From the NCBI RefSeq assembly GCF_004379255.2, contig NW_024599375.1:102076-166075 (forward strand): a stretch of DNA of 64,000 bases, written 5' to 3'. The notes under the pieces are model-generated. The model saw nothing but the letters and a program-made list of their open reading frames with translations, did not search any database and was not told the origin of the DNA. Positions 1 through 8,500 of this stretch are shown one piece after another. Position 1 is the first letter of the stretch. Each line of letters opens with the position of its first letter. This stretch comes from Salvia splendens (taxonomy: Eukaryota > Streptophyta > Magnoliopsida > Lamiales > Lamiaceae). The translations under genes were made by a program, and so were the position numbers.

Positions 1-729
1 TCAAAGTGTCCATGCACTTCGCCCATGATGTCCGGAACCGACCACTCCCTCGGCTCGGAGCCATTAGCCGAGGATCCGGCCGTTGGCTGCCCCTTCGACC
101 CTTTGTTTTTCTTTTGATGTTTCCACTCGTTAGTGCTAGCCATTTCCTTTGGTTGTTCCGTTTTGTCCCTTCCCCCTTGACTCTCATGGTGTGGCTGTCT
201 CGGTGTTACATTATTGTAGTTCCTCTTCAGGGGACGCTCACCATTGCCCGCTGCGTAACACACCTCACTTTTGTGTCCTACATGCCTACATTCCATGCAA
301 TATGTCGGGATCTTGTACCATTTCACTTTTAGCACCGTCTCACGTCCACAAATATCTAGGATGAACTCCTCGGGAGGTGGCTTCGTGATGTCAATCTCAA
401 TGAAAATGCGAGCAAACGAAAGTCTCGACTTGTTGGCCGTAGCACGATCCACTTGTATCGGGGTTCCAAGCAATTTACCGATTGCAAAGAGGGCGGCGTG
501 ATCAAAAAGGTGGATTGGGAGGCCAATGATGTTGCACCAAACTGCCGCGATCGGGGACTCACAATACGCATCAAAATCCGGGGACCACTTGAAAACTCAT
601 GGGATGCCGATCAATAAACCACACCGGCGTCCCTTTCGGACCACTAAGAAATCGGGCATAATCCGCCATATCCTCGAATTGAACAAATATATGCTTAGCA
701 TTAATATATTTCCATGTAAAATGTTGTTG
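1..729 (-). pseudogene. LINE ORF1 fragment (LINE J), frameshifted
   Basis: Read on the minus strand, this is part of a plant L1-type ORF1. About 570-729 encodes the DUF4283-type block with the motif WKYINAKHI, followed by DRHPM. About 220-345 encodes the CCHC knuckle region, and the left edge carries the hydrophilic C-terminal tail (NEWKHQ motif). DUF4283 plus a zinc knuckle is the usual RNA-binding part of plant LINE ORF1 proteins. The frame is broken near 570 and again further downstream, so no protein is expected. The left side runs off the window. The right side joins the start of a gypsy gag near 724-730, so the fragment lacks its own N-terminal half. It is close to the ORF1 of LINE B. 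Confidence 0.8.
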
Positions 730-783
730 CATGGCTTGCAACGTAGGATCAATTTGATTTTCATCAGTAGAATCCATCGTCAC
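724..783 (-). pseudogene. Ty3/gypsy gag N-terminal remnant fused to LINE
   Basis: The minus-strand ATG at 783 (or 777) opens a reading frame beginning MDSTDENQIDPTLQAMQQ. This resembles the first residues of plant gypsy Gag proteins. After about 18 codons the frame passes directly into LINE ORF1 sequence (FTWKYINAK). It lies downstream of a primer binding site and LTR on the same strand, where a gag start is expected. The rest of gag is missing. The Gag assignment rests on a short stretch plus position, so it is moderately supported. Confidence 0.5.
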
Positions 784-1125
784 AGTTCACTCGTGTATCA
801 CACAAAAATAAACCTCACAAAACAATCGTGTATATCACTCGTTGGCTTTTACCTCCCCTCAAATAATCTCACCACTCAAGCCTTTTGCAAAGATAACACA
901 AGTAAAAATCAAATCAAGAACAAACAAGAACTAATAACGACCAACCAAACTTCAGCCCTTGAATGAAAGATGAAAGGAAATGGTCAAGAAAATATGAGGT
1001 GAAATATGTATTTTGTATTTTTTTCTTTTTTTCGGTTTTTTTTTTCTTTTTTTTTTCAGTTTTTTTTTCAAGGATATGAAAGATAAATAATGTAAGATAA
1101 AGCTAAGGATAGATCAATACCAGTT
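784..1125 (-). other. Leader between PBS and gag remnant
   Basis: This noncoding stretch lies between the primer binding site and the gag start on the minus strand. It contains an A-rich tract on that strand (T-rich about 1018-1070 on plus), interrupted by C and G. No ORF of note is present. It is read as the 5' leader of the gypsy element, by position only. Confidence 0.45.
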
Positions 1126-1139
1126 GGCTCGTGATACCA
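1126..1139 (-). promoter_or_regulatory. Primer binding site (tRNA-iMet type)
   Basis: On the minus strand the 14 bases read TGGTATCACGAGCC. The first eight match the 3' end complement of plant initiator tRNA-Met (TGGTATCA), and GAGCC follows with one extra base. It begins two bases after the LTR end, the usual position of a retrotransposon minus-strand primer site. Confidence 0.7.
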
Positions 1140-1141
1140 AA

Positions 1142-1661
1142 TGATATAGATTGGGATACGACGGACCCGTTGGATATATTGATCCAAAAACCCCACGTAT
1201 AAGGTTTGGCAGCGGACTCCCTTGGTTGATAATCTGGTTTGATCTACTTCCAGAGCTTTGAAAACCTCAACCCATTGGCTATATGATCAGCCAAGAACCT
1301 CGGTATGATTGAACGCCACAAGAACTTGCTCAAAGTATCTTGATAAGTTCCAAACAAGTGAAAAACTCTACAAAGAGAATTTCAACTCACAAGACAAAGT
1401 CTATTTTCGTATTTTGATCAATGGTCTCTCCAAATGACATGCTTACAAGCCTATTTATAGGCTAGAATGGACTCTTGAAAGTCTCACATCATTAGTACAA
1501 CTTAAGACACTTAAAAAGACTCATAATAAAAGAAAAGTAACTCCTAAACCTTTGGTGTAACTCTAGGATATATCTAAAGTCACTTATTTAACATAAAATG
1601 TAACTAAAATAGACCCTTCATTTTAGCTGCTCCAACTTGGACGAAAATGCATCATGTATCA
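1142..1661 (-). repeat. LTR of a Ty3/gypsy element, about 520 bp
   Basis: On the minus strand the segment starts TGATACATG and ends TATATCA, giving short inverted TGATA/TATCA termini. It is followed by a TT spacer and the primer binding site. It contains a good TATA box. A pol-like C-terminus lies on its 5' side (1705-1925) and PBS plus gag on its 3' side, so this LTR sits between two internal regions. That layout is expected of tandem elements sharing an LTR or of a recombination product. The right boundary is the less certain one. Confidence 0.6.
1451..1459 (-). promoter_or_regulatory. TATA box of the LTR
   Basis: The minus strand reads CTATAAATAG, a near-consensus TATA box, at a plausible internal LTR position. 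Transcription would run leftward towards the PBS at 1126-1139. Confidence 0.55.
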
Positions 1662-1704
1662 TCAATTTGGGCCTCCAAAATGTGATATGTAGTGACTCCA
1701 AACT

Positions 1705-1925
1705 TCAAGCCTTGGGCTGCCCACTAACTTGAATAATATTCACCACTTGGCGCAATGTAGAATGGTCTTGGAATTGGGCTTTTATTTCAGCAACTAAAAG
1801 CAACATGAACGCCTTTATCTTCTTAGCTCTAGCTCTTGTAATTGGCCCACTTGGAATGATCAATGGATCCATCTTCTTATCCTTGTAGATCAGCTTGGGT
1901 GTGTCTCCATCAGAGGTGGCCTTCT
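1705..1925 (-). pseudogene. Ty3/gypsy pol C-terminal fragment
   Basis: The minus-strand reading frame ends at 1705 and contains IPSGPITRARAKKI. This motif is typical of the extreme C-terminus of plant Ty3/gypsy polyproteins, after the integrase. Only the last 70 or so residues remain. On its upstream side (right) it is replaced near 1900-1960 by plus-strand LINE 0 sequence, so the catalytic domains are absent. It sits about 45 bp from the LTR on the same strand, as expected for a pol 3' end. Confidence 0.55.
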
Positions 1926-2236
1926 CATGTCGCCAAACGAACAAGTCTCGGACGTCGTGATGGTTCCCTATAATCCCCCCATCGAGGATTTCCCACCTCT
2001 CGAGCGTGGGAGAACCCGGAAGATTCGGGACACCTTCGAAGCCGGCCAGCCAAGTATCGGGGCGGCTCGGACATGGCCTCGGGCAAATGCCGAAGACCTT
2101 TGGGCCATTAAGACCGACACGTTGGTGCGGACGACGAAAGGAGTCAATACCCCGAGCGCCGAGGGTGACATGCGCCGAGGCCAACAAGGAAGAGCCGAGA
2201 GCGAGACTTCGCACAAAGAAGGAACTGCATGGAGCA
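1926..2236 (+). pseudogene. LINE 0 ORF1, 5' piece
   Basis: The frame encodes the conserved ORF1 block EDFPPLERGRTRKIR (near 1983-2027) and further N-terminal-extension sequence. It stops being LINE 0 at 2236, where LINE 1 is inserted. The missing continuation resumes at 10000 after the 16-bp duplicated target. The 5' half of ORF1 is absent because the left end is cut by the gypsy fragment. It is non-functional. Confidence 0.8.
2221..2236 (+). repeat. LINE 1 target site duplication, left
   Basis: GGAACTGCATGGAGCA occurs here and again at 9984-9999, directly after the poly(A) tail of LINE 1. The 16-bp length is typical of target-primed reverse transcription and fixes both ends of the element. 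Confidence 0.95.
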
Positions 2237-2491
2237 GTGAAGAAAAGAATTGTAAGTTAGAGAGAGACGCTCTCCCTTCTCTCTAGAATCCCCCACCACG
2301 TTTTGAGTTCCCACATCGCCGCCCACCCCATTCTTGCTCGGCTCACCACTGTCGACGGTCCTCCTCACGCCCCCGCTCCACCAGCCACCCACCATCCTCC
2401 CGACCTCGGATTCTCACCAACCAACCACTCCCTTGGCTAAGGCACGAACAAAGCTCCGGAGCGGCTGGTGACTCGACTCATTCTCTCGATC
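2237..2491 (+). promoter_or_regulatory. LINE 1 5' UTR with terminal hairpin
   Basis: The region upstream of ORF1 is C-rich and lacks a long ORF. Near its start TAGAGAGA (2258-2265) can pair with TCTCTCTA (2278-2285) across a 12-nt loop. The same hairpin opens LINE B (22805-22834) and the ORF1-only LINE G (52918-52947). An internal promoter is expected in a LINE 5' UTR, but no specific element is recognisable. Confidence 0.6.
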
Positions 2492-5400
2492 ATGCCGGAG
2501 CGCCTGCCGGATCCCCCCCCGGAGTCAGAAGAACCGCGCACCATCTCGGACCAGCTAATGGTCCTCCGGCCGGCCGAGGACCCTCTCTCGGACCAGCCAA
2601 TGAATTTCACGTCGGAGGAGTCTCCCTCCATAATTTTTCCCTGCAGGAAAGTGGCGAGGAAAACTTTGAAAATGAAGGTGAAGGCACGGAAAAGTACACC
2701 AGCCCCTCCCATCAAAGGCACTGGTCGGAAAAGGTTCGTACCCTCACCGATGCCGGAGGACAAGCAACTTAGGAAGAAGATTGATTTCGGGGCCGAAGGG
2801 AGCTCGCCGGTCGGAAGCCCAAAATGCAAAGGCCCCATCTTCCCGACGTCGATGGAGCCCTCCCCTAATCTCAACGGTGAAGATGAAGCTAAGATTAATG
2901 AAGAACTTGCCGGCGCCAGAACTGTTGACAACGCTCCGGCCGATGACCTTGCGGCCGGCGCAAACGCGGGGACTGGTGACGGAGGAGAGCACAACCCCCC
3001 ACATGATGGCTGCTCGGAGAGAGATGGCTCTAGCATGGGTCAAAAGGCCTGGGTGGACGCGCTAGTCAACTTGCCCGAAATGGGCACAACAACAAAATCA
3101 CTTTCCGAAAGTTCCTTGGCGCCTTGCCACTTCGGAACACCACGTGATGCTGGCCCCAATGCATCCGTTGAGCCCCCAAAACAACAAAAATCTAGCTCCT
3201 TTTTGCAGCAACCCAACTTTCCCGAATTGGCTTGGAGACCAAAACCTCCTTCCGAAAGTGGGCTAACTCCTTTCCGTCCCAAGAGCTCACGTGAGACGAT
3301 TGTCGTGGAGGCCCCAACGCAACCAACAAAGGCCGAAATCATCCACTTAGCCGCCTTGGACTCGGCGGAGATGCTAGACACATTGGTTGCGCAACCTCTC
3401 ATTACGGCCGGCCACAATCCACTGGAGTTCCCCCTAAACCCTTCGGGATGCATGCAAAGTGTCACACACACACCTCGGGATGGAAATGGACCCTCTCTTG
3501 AGGACTTTCCCCCTCTCGAACGAGGACGAACTAGCAAGCTCCGAGCTACGTTTGAGGCTAGTTCGGAACATCATAGTGCGGAGTTCGGCCAGCCGCGACC
3601 GAAGTCGAACCCTAACGTCTACCGAGAAAAGCCTTTTATCGAGACGATGAACAAGGCCACGCCTAGTGCCGAGATGGCTGCAGTGACAAGAGACACACCA
3701 ACACCCAACGATACGCCTATGGATGATGCCGAACAGACCCTCACCGAGAAGGAAAAAGTCGAGAAGATCCACACCGAGAAAGAAAAAGCCGAAAAGCCGA
3801 GAATGGAAAAGCCGAGAAGGGCACACAACGGCAACGTAGGTGCCGAGAAGATCCACACCGAGAATGGAGAAGCCGAACTCAACAATCCGAAGAGAAATGG
3901 AAACACATCTAAGTCCGCGACGGATGCCGCAACACAAGGGCTGAATGTAGTTAATCAACTTGGGGGGGTAGAAGCTACACTGGGGCCCTCGCCGTGGCCG
4001 AAATCGATGGCGGACTTGCTTAGGGGTACCCCGTCGGGCTCGGCGAGTAACACTCTACAAGGCCGGGGTGAAGGCGCCGCAAACCACCCCGGTCGGCCGA
4101 AAACGATGGCGGACATGCTCAAAGGCTCGACTGACCCTACCGGCCCCCAAGCCTTTGAACCGGATAAGCTCCAGAACATTGGATTTGCTTCAGTGTCCGA
4201 CGGCATCCCGGCCATTTACTTCTCCGGAGCGGAAACTCAAAAGCTTGCTGAGAGCATGGGACACGCCATTGTGGGTAAGTTTTCTCACTCTATCCCTACG
4301 GGACTGCAAATCCAAAAGACTCTCGACAATATTAAACTTCGGTGTGGATTTAGTTGGAAGTATATTAATGCTAAACATATTCTCATTCAATGCGAGGACT
4401 TGGCGGACTATGCCCGAATCCTTGGAGGCCCAAGGGGTACGCCCGTTTGGCTCATTGACCGACACCCGATGAGGGTCTTCAAATGGTCCCCGGACTTTGA
4501 TGCTTACTGCGAGTCCCCCATTGCGGCAATCTGGTGCAACCTAATTGGCCTCCCCATTCACCTTTTCGACCAATCCGCCTTATTCGCCATCGGCAAGCTT
4601 CTCGGCAATCCAATACAAATTGATCGAGCCACGGCAAACAAGACTCGGCTTTCATTTGCCCGAATCTGCGTCGAGATAGACATCACAAAACCACCTACCG
4701 AAGAGATAATCCTCGATCTTGGTGGGCGAGAAACGGTGCAGCGAGTCCGATGGGACAAGATACCATCATATTGCCGAGAATGCAAACATGTCGGCCATGC
4801 AAGTGAGGTGTGCTATGCGACGGGCAAGAAGGAACGGCCGTCAAAGAGAAACTACCACAACGGCCCGCCAAAACAGCCACAACCCGAGAGACAGACCGAG
4901 AAGGGGAAGCAAGATATGGGGAAGAATGCCTCCAGCTCCAACGAATGGAAACATCAGGGGAAGAAGCAAGGCAAGGCCGGTGATCGACCAAACAATAACA
5001 AAACAAATGGGGAGGACTCCGGTGATACTTCCTGGGAGGGACCGAACTCCAAGGGTGACTCTACTTTGGGGAGCGGACCGAGCTCCGGAACTCAAAATGC
5101 CGGGCTTATTGCCGGGATCGAGATTGGGAAGTCCCCACCGAACCGGGGGAATCCATTGCATCCCACCACCGAACCACCAACACCACGTGGGAACATGGAC
5201 GTGGAGTGGGGCTCCCCCATTGCGAGGAGCTTGGTATCACCAGTTCGGCGAGGGAATCCGAGAGGAGGCGTGCGCCATGCTTTGACAAGGGGGCGTGGGT
5301 TCTTCTCGGCAAAGAACCACATGAGCACTAACCAATATTATACTCTCATGGAGAACGGAGAATTTGATGTTGAGAATTGTGGGGATGCGGACGAAGACCT

Positions 5401-5545
5401 TATGGAATTGCATGTGGGGGCCGAGAAGTTAGGAGGCAACAGTTCGGCCGAGGACGCCGAGGAGGTCGCTCCGAACAAAGAGCAACACCGTACTGATTAT
5501 CAAGGAGGGCCTTCAACCTCTTTGGGTACGCACCCTTCTTGTTAA
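2492..5545 (+). CDS. LINE 1 ORF1 RNA-binding protein (DUF4283 + CCHC)
   Basis: An open frame of 1017 codons. ORF1 proteins of plant L1-type LINEs bind the element RNA to form the transposition particle. Residues about 570-755 form the DUF4283-type domain (GHAIVGKFSH, WKYINAKHI, AAIWCNLIGLPIHL motifs). A CCHC knuckle follows, with C761, C764, H769 and C774. The first 570 residues are a low-complexity, probably disordered extension with conserved islands (RKRFVPSP, VNLPE, EMLDT, EDFPPLERGRT). A K/E-rich stretch lies at nt 3745-3870. The start at 2492 (MPERLPDPP) is chosen because it aligns with the LINE B start (MPDPP). An in-frame ATG at 2468 is the alternative. The frame ends two bases before the ORF2 ATG. 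Confidence 0.9.
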   Translation: MPERLPDPPPESEEPRTISDQLMVLRPAEDPLSDQPMNFTSEESPSIIFPCRKVARKTLKMKVKARKSTPAPPIKGTGRKRFVPSPMPEDKQLRKKIDFGAEGSSPVGSPKCKGPIFPTSMEPSPNLNGEDEAKINEELAGARTVDNAPADDLAAGANAGTGDGGEHNPPHDGCSERDGSSMGQKAWVDALVNLPEMGTTTKSLSESSLAPCHFGTPRDAGPNASVEPPKQQKSSSFLQQPNFPELAWRPKPPSESGLTPFRPKSSRETIVVEAPTQPTKAEIIHLAALDSAEMLDTLVAQPLITAGHNPLEFPLNPSGCMQSVTHTPRDGNGPSLEDFPPLERGRTSKLRATFEASSEHHSAEFGQPRPKSNPNVYREKPFIETMNKATPSAEMAAVTRDTPTPNDTPMDDAEQTLTEKEKVEKIHTEKEKAEKPRMEKPRRAHNGNVGAEKIHTENGEAELNNPKRNGNTSKSATDAATQGLNVVNQLGGVEATLGPSPWPKSMADLLRGTPSGSASNTLQGRGEGAANHPGRPKTMADMLKGSTDPTGPQAFEPDKLQNIGFASVSDGIPAIYFSGAETQKLAESMGHAIVGKFSHSIPTGLQIQKTLDNIKLRCGFSWKYINAKHILIQCEDLADYARILGGPRGTPVWLIDRHPMRVFKWSPDFDAYCESPIAAIWCNLIGLPIHLFDQSALFAIGKLLGNPIQIDRATANKTRLSFARICVEIDITKPPTEEIILDLGGRETVQRVRWDKIPSYCRECKHVGHASEVCYATGKKERPSKRNYHNGPPKQPQPERQTEKGKQDMGKNASSSNEWKHQGKKQGKAGDRPNNNKTNGEDSGDTSWEGPNSKGDSTLGSGPSSGTQNAGLIAGIEIGKSPPNRGNPLHPTTEPPTPRGNMDVEWGSPIARSLVSPVRRGNPRGGVRHALTRGRGFFSAKNHMSTNQYYTLMENGEFDVENCGDADEDLMELHVGAEKLGGNSSAEDAEEVAPNKEQHRTDYQGGPSTSLGTHPSC
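3745..3870 (+). repeat. K/E-rich internal repeats in LINE 1 ORF1
   Basis: Short units encoding variants of EKIHTE and EKAEKP recur here. For example, near-identical GAGAAGATCCACACCGAGAA stretches lie near 3771 and 3846. The inverted copy LINE 1' has the same block with rearrangements. It probably encodes a charged, helical or disordered linker. Confidence 0.6.
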
Positions 5546-5547
5546 TA

Positions 5548-8500
5548 ATGTCGTACAATCTCATGTTTTGGAACGTGAGGGGGATCGCGAATGCGCCCAC
5601 TCAAAACGTTCTGAAAAGACTAATTGGTTGTCATAATGTTTTATTTCTTGCAATAATGGAACCGCTCACACAACCGGACCCGGACCGTTTCTCTAAGGCC
5701 TTGGGGCTGTCCTTCATTGGTTCGAACATGAACGAGAAGATTTGGATGTTTGCGGAAGAGGGGTCCACTTTTGATATTGAGGTTGACTCGGAACAAATTC
5801 TCCACGGGTACCTCAAATCCCACCGCCTTGCTAGGCCGGTGGCCATCTCAGCCGTGTACGCCAAATGTACAAGGGCTGAAAGACATCACCTATGGGACAA
5901 GATGAGAGAGATTGCCGGGCCTCTTGAGGGAACACCTTGGATCATCGGTGGCGATTTCAACACCATGCTATCTCATCAAGACAGAGTTGGAAGTGATACC
6001 AACCGGCAAGCCGAGATGGTCGATTTTGCGGAGGCAACGGAAGATTGTAGGCTGCTTGACCCTGGTTTTGATGGAGCGGCATTCACTTGGGCCAAGAATG
6101 GCCTTTTTGAAAGGTTGGATAGAGTGTTTGTCAGCGAGGATTGGACTAAGACCTTCGAGGCTACTCGGGTTACGAACCTCCCCCGGATTGCCTCGGACCA
6201 TGGACCAATTCTTGTCAGGTGCACGAAGATGAACACATCCGCTGGAGCCAAGGCTTTCAGGTTCCAGAACATGTGGATCCGTCATGAAGGATTCATGGCC
6301 GTAGTGCAAAAAGCATGGGAGGAGCCCACGGGGGCGGGTGGAATCCTAAACATTCAAATCAAGCAGGCCAGAGTTAAAAAGGCCCTTAAGGAGTGGAACA
6401 AAGAGGTTTTTGGAAACATTCATGCTAATCTAAAAGAAAAGGAGGAAGAAATTGCTTTGGCCCAATCTTGTTTCGAAGCAAGGCCGACCCCGGATCACAG
6501 GACAGCGATCAACAAACACATTGCCGAGTACATCCTGTTGCTGAAAATGGAAGAAGATTTTTGGCGACAGAAGGCAGCTCTGAGGTGGCTTGCCGAGGGA
6601 GACAAAAATACCCGGTTCTACCAAAGCTGGGTGAAACAAAAGAGGGTTCGTCTCCGCATCCATTCAATACGTGTCAATGGGCAGGAGCTCACCGAGGAAG
6701 CCGAGATTAAAAAGTCCGCAGTGGAGTTCTTCCAACAACTCCTTGCCCCCAACAATCCGACACTTGAAGATCCAGACCTCGACCTAATCCAGCAGGTCCA
6801 CTCAGCCGAGCAGTTCGCTGACATCGCAGATGCTCCAAGTGCGGACGAGGTCAGGAGTGCCACCTTTTGCATTTCCGGAGATAGTGCACCCGGACCCGAC
6901 GGCTTCTCGGCCACCTTCTATCAAGCCTGCTGGCCTATTGTGGGACCGGAGGTAGTGGACGCAATCAGACAGTTCTTCAGAGGGGCCTTCCTGCCGAGGA
7001 GCATCACGGCCACAAGCATTGTCCTTATCCCAAAGAAGGCTTCGCCGGAATCATGGACCGACTACCGACCCATCAGTCTCTGCAATGTTTTAAACAAGAT
7101 CATTACCAAGGTACTCACCTCTCGACTCTCTCCTTTCCTCCCACAGGTCATCTCCCCAAACCAAAGTGGATTTGTCAAAGGTCGGCTCCTTAACGACAAC
7201 GCACTTCTGGCTCAAGAGATGTTCCATGAGCTTGCTAGATGCTCCCCAGCGCCTAATGTGGCAGTAAAGATTGACATGGCTAAAGCCTATGATAGGGTCC
7301 AATGGCCATTCCTCTTCAAAGTTTTACGCTGTATGGGTTTCCCGGATTCATGGATTTCACTTATGGAGAGGTGTATTGGGTGTTGCTGGTTCTCGGTCCT
7401 TGTTAACGGGGCACCCTCGGGCTTCTTTAGATCAACTCGAGGACTTCGGCAAGGAGACCCGATCTCCCCTGCTCTGTTCGTAATCGCGGCGGACTACCTG
7501 TCCCGAGCATTAGATAAGCTCATCCTCGGCCAAAAGGACATGACGTTCAAAGCCTCCCGGAGATGCATGGAGATCAGCCATCTAGCCTATGCGGACGACA
7601 TTATCATCTTCACTCAAGCGGCGGCAAATCCTATGCGCCGGCTAAGAGCCTGTCTCGAAAAATATGAAAGAGTCTCCGGCCAACAAGTCAGCCTCGCCAA
7701 GAGTAATTTCTATATTGCCGAGGCCCATGAACACTGGGCAAACTCGATCCAGGCGGAAGGAGGCTTCTCGAGAGGGGCCTTTCCTTTTCTCTATCTCGGT
7801 GTCCCTATCTACCGTGGTGTCAAGCGCACGGACATGTTCCTCTTTCTACGGGAAAAGATTGCAAGAAGGATCTCAGGATGGGCACACCGCCACCTATCCT
7901 TTGGAGGAAGGCTTACGTTGATTAAGAGCACTCTTGAAGCGATCCCCTTGCACATCTTTCAAGCCGTCGAGCCCACGGCCGGTACCCTCAAGCAACTTGA
8001 TCAACAAATGGCCCGATTCTTTTGGGGGTCTACGAATGAAAAGAAGCGGACCCATTGGATTGGATGGGAACAAATGTGCCGGCCCACTGATGAAGGAGGC
8101 CTTGGGATCCGAAAAACTTTGGAGGTCCTCCACGCTTTCAATATCAAACTGTGGTGGCGATTTCGGGAGCAAAACTCCCTTTGGGCAAGATACATGATGG
8201 CAAAATATTGCTCCAACTCCACACCGCTCACCTTGAGATTGCCGAGCAGGAGTAGCCCTACGTGGAGAAGGCTCTCAAGAGCATGGCCCCTCGCGCAACC
8301 GCACATGAGATGGCTAGTGGGACAAGGGGACATCTACTTCTGGGATGACATTTGGCTTGGCAATAGCCCTCTGAGGGAACTTAGCCTTGATGATAGGGGA
8401 AGACCAACCACCCGGGTCTCGGAGTTCATTACAAATGGTGGTTGGGATGTGCCCAAGCTTCAACTCCTTCACAATCAGGCCGGCCTCCCTCAGCATGTTA

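Noticed and set aside
1018..1070. T-rich tract taken as a LINE poly(A) tail on the minus strand
   Set aside because: It is interrupted by C and G, has no LINE 3' hairpin next to it, and lies in the gypsy leader.
1705..2214. Long minus-strand frame covering both gypsy and LINE 0 sequence
   Set aside because: Only the part to about 1925 looks like pol. The remainder is the antisense of LINE 0 ORF1 and is an overlap artefact.
4841..5161. Hydrophobic minus-strand ORF resembling a membrane protein
   Set aside because: It is the antisense of the hydrophilic ORF1 tail. Its apparent membrane segments come from complementing polar codons.
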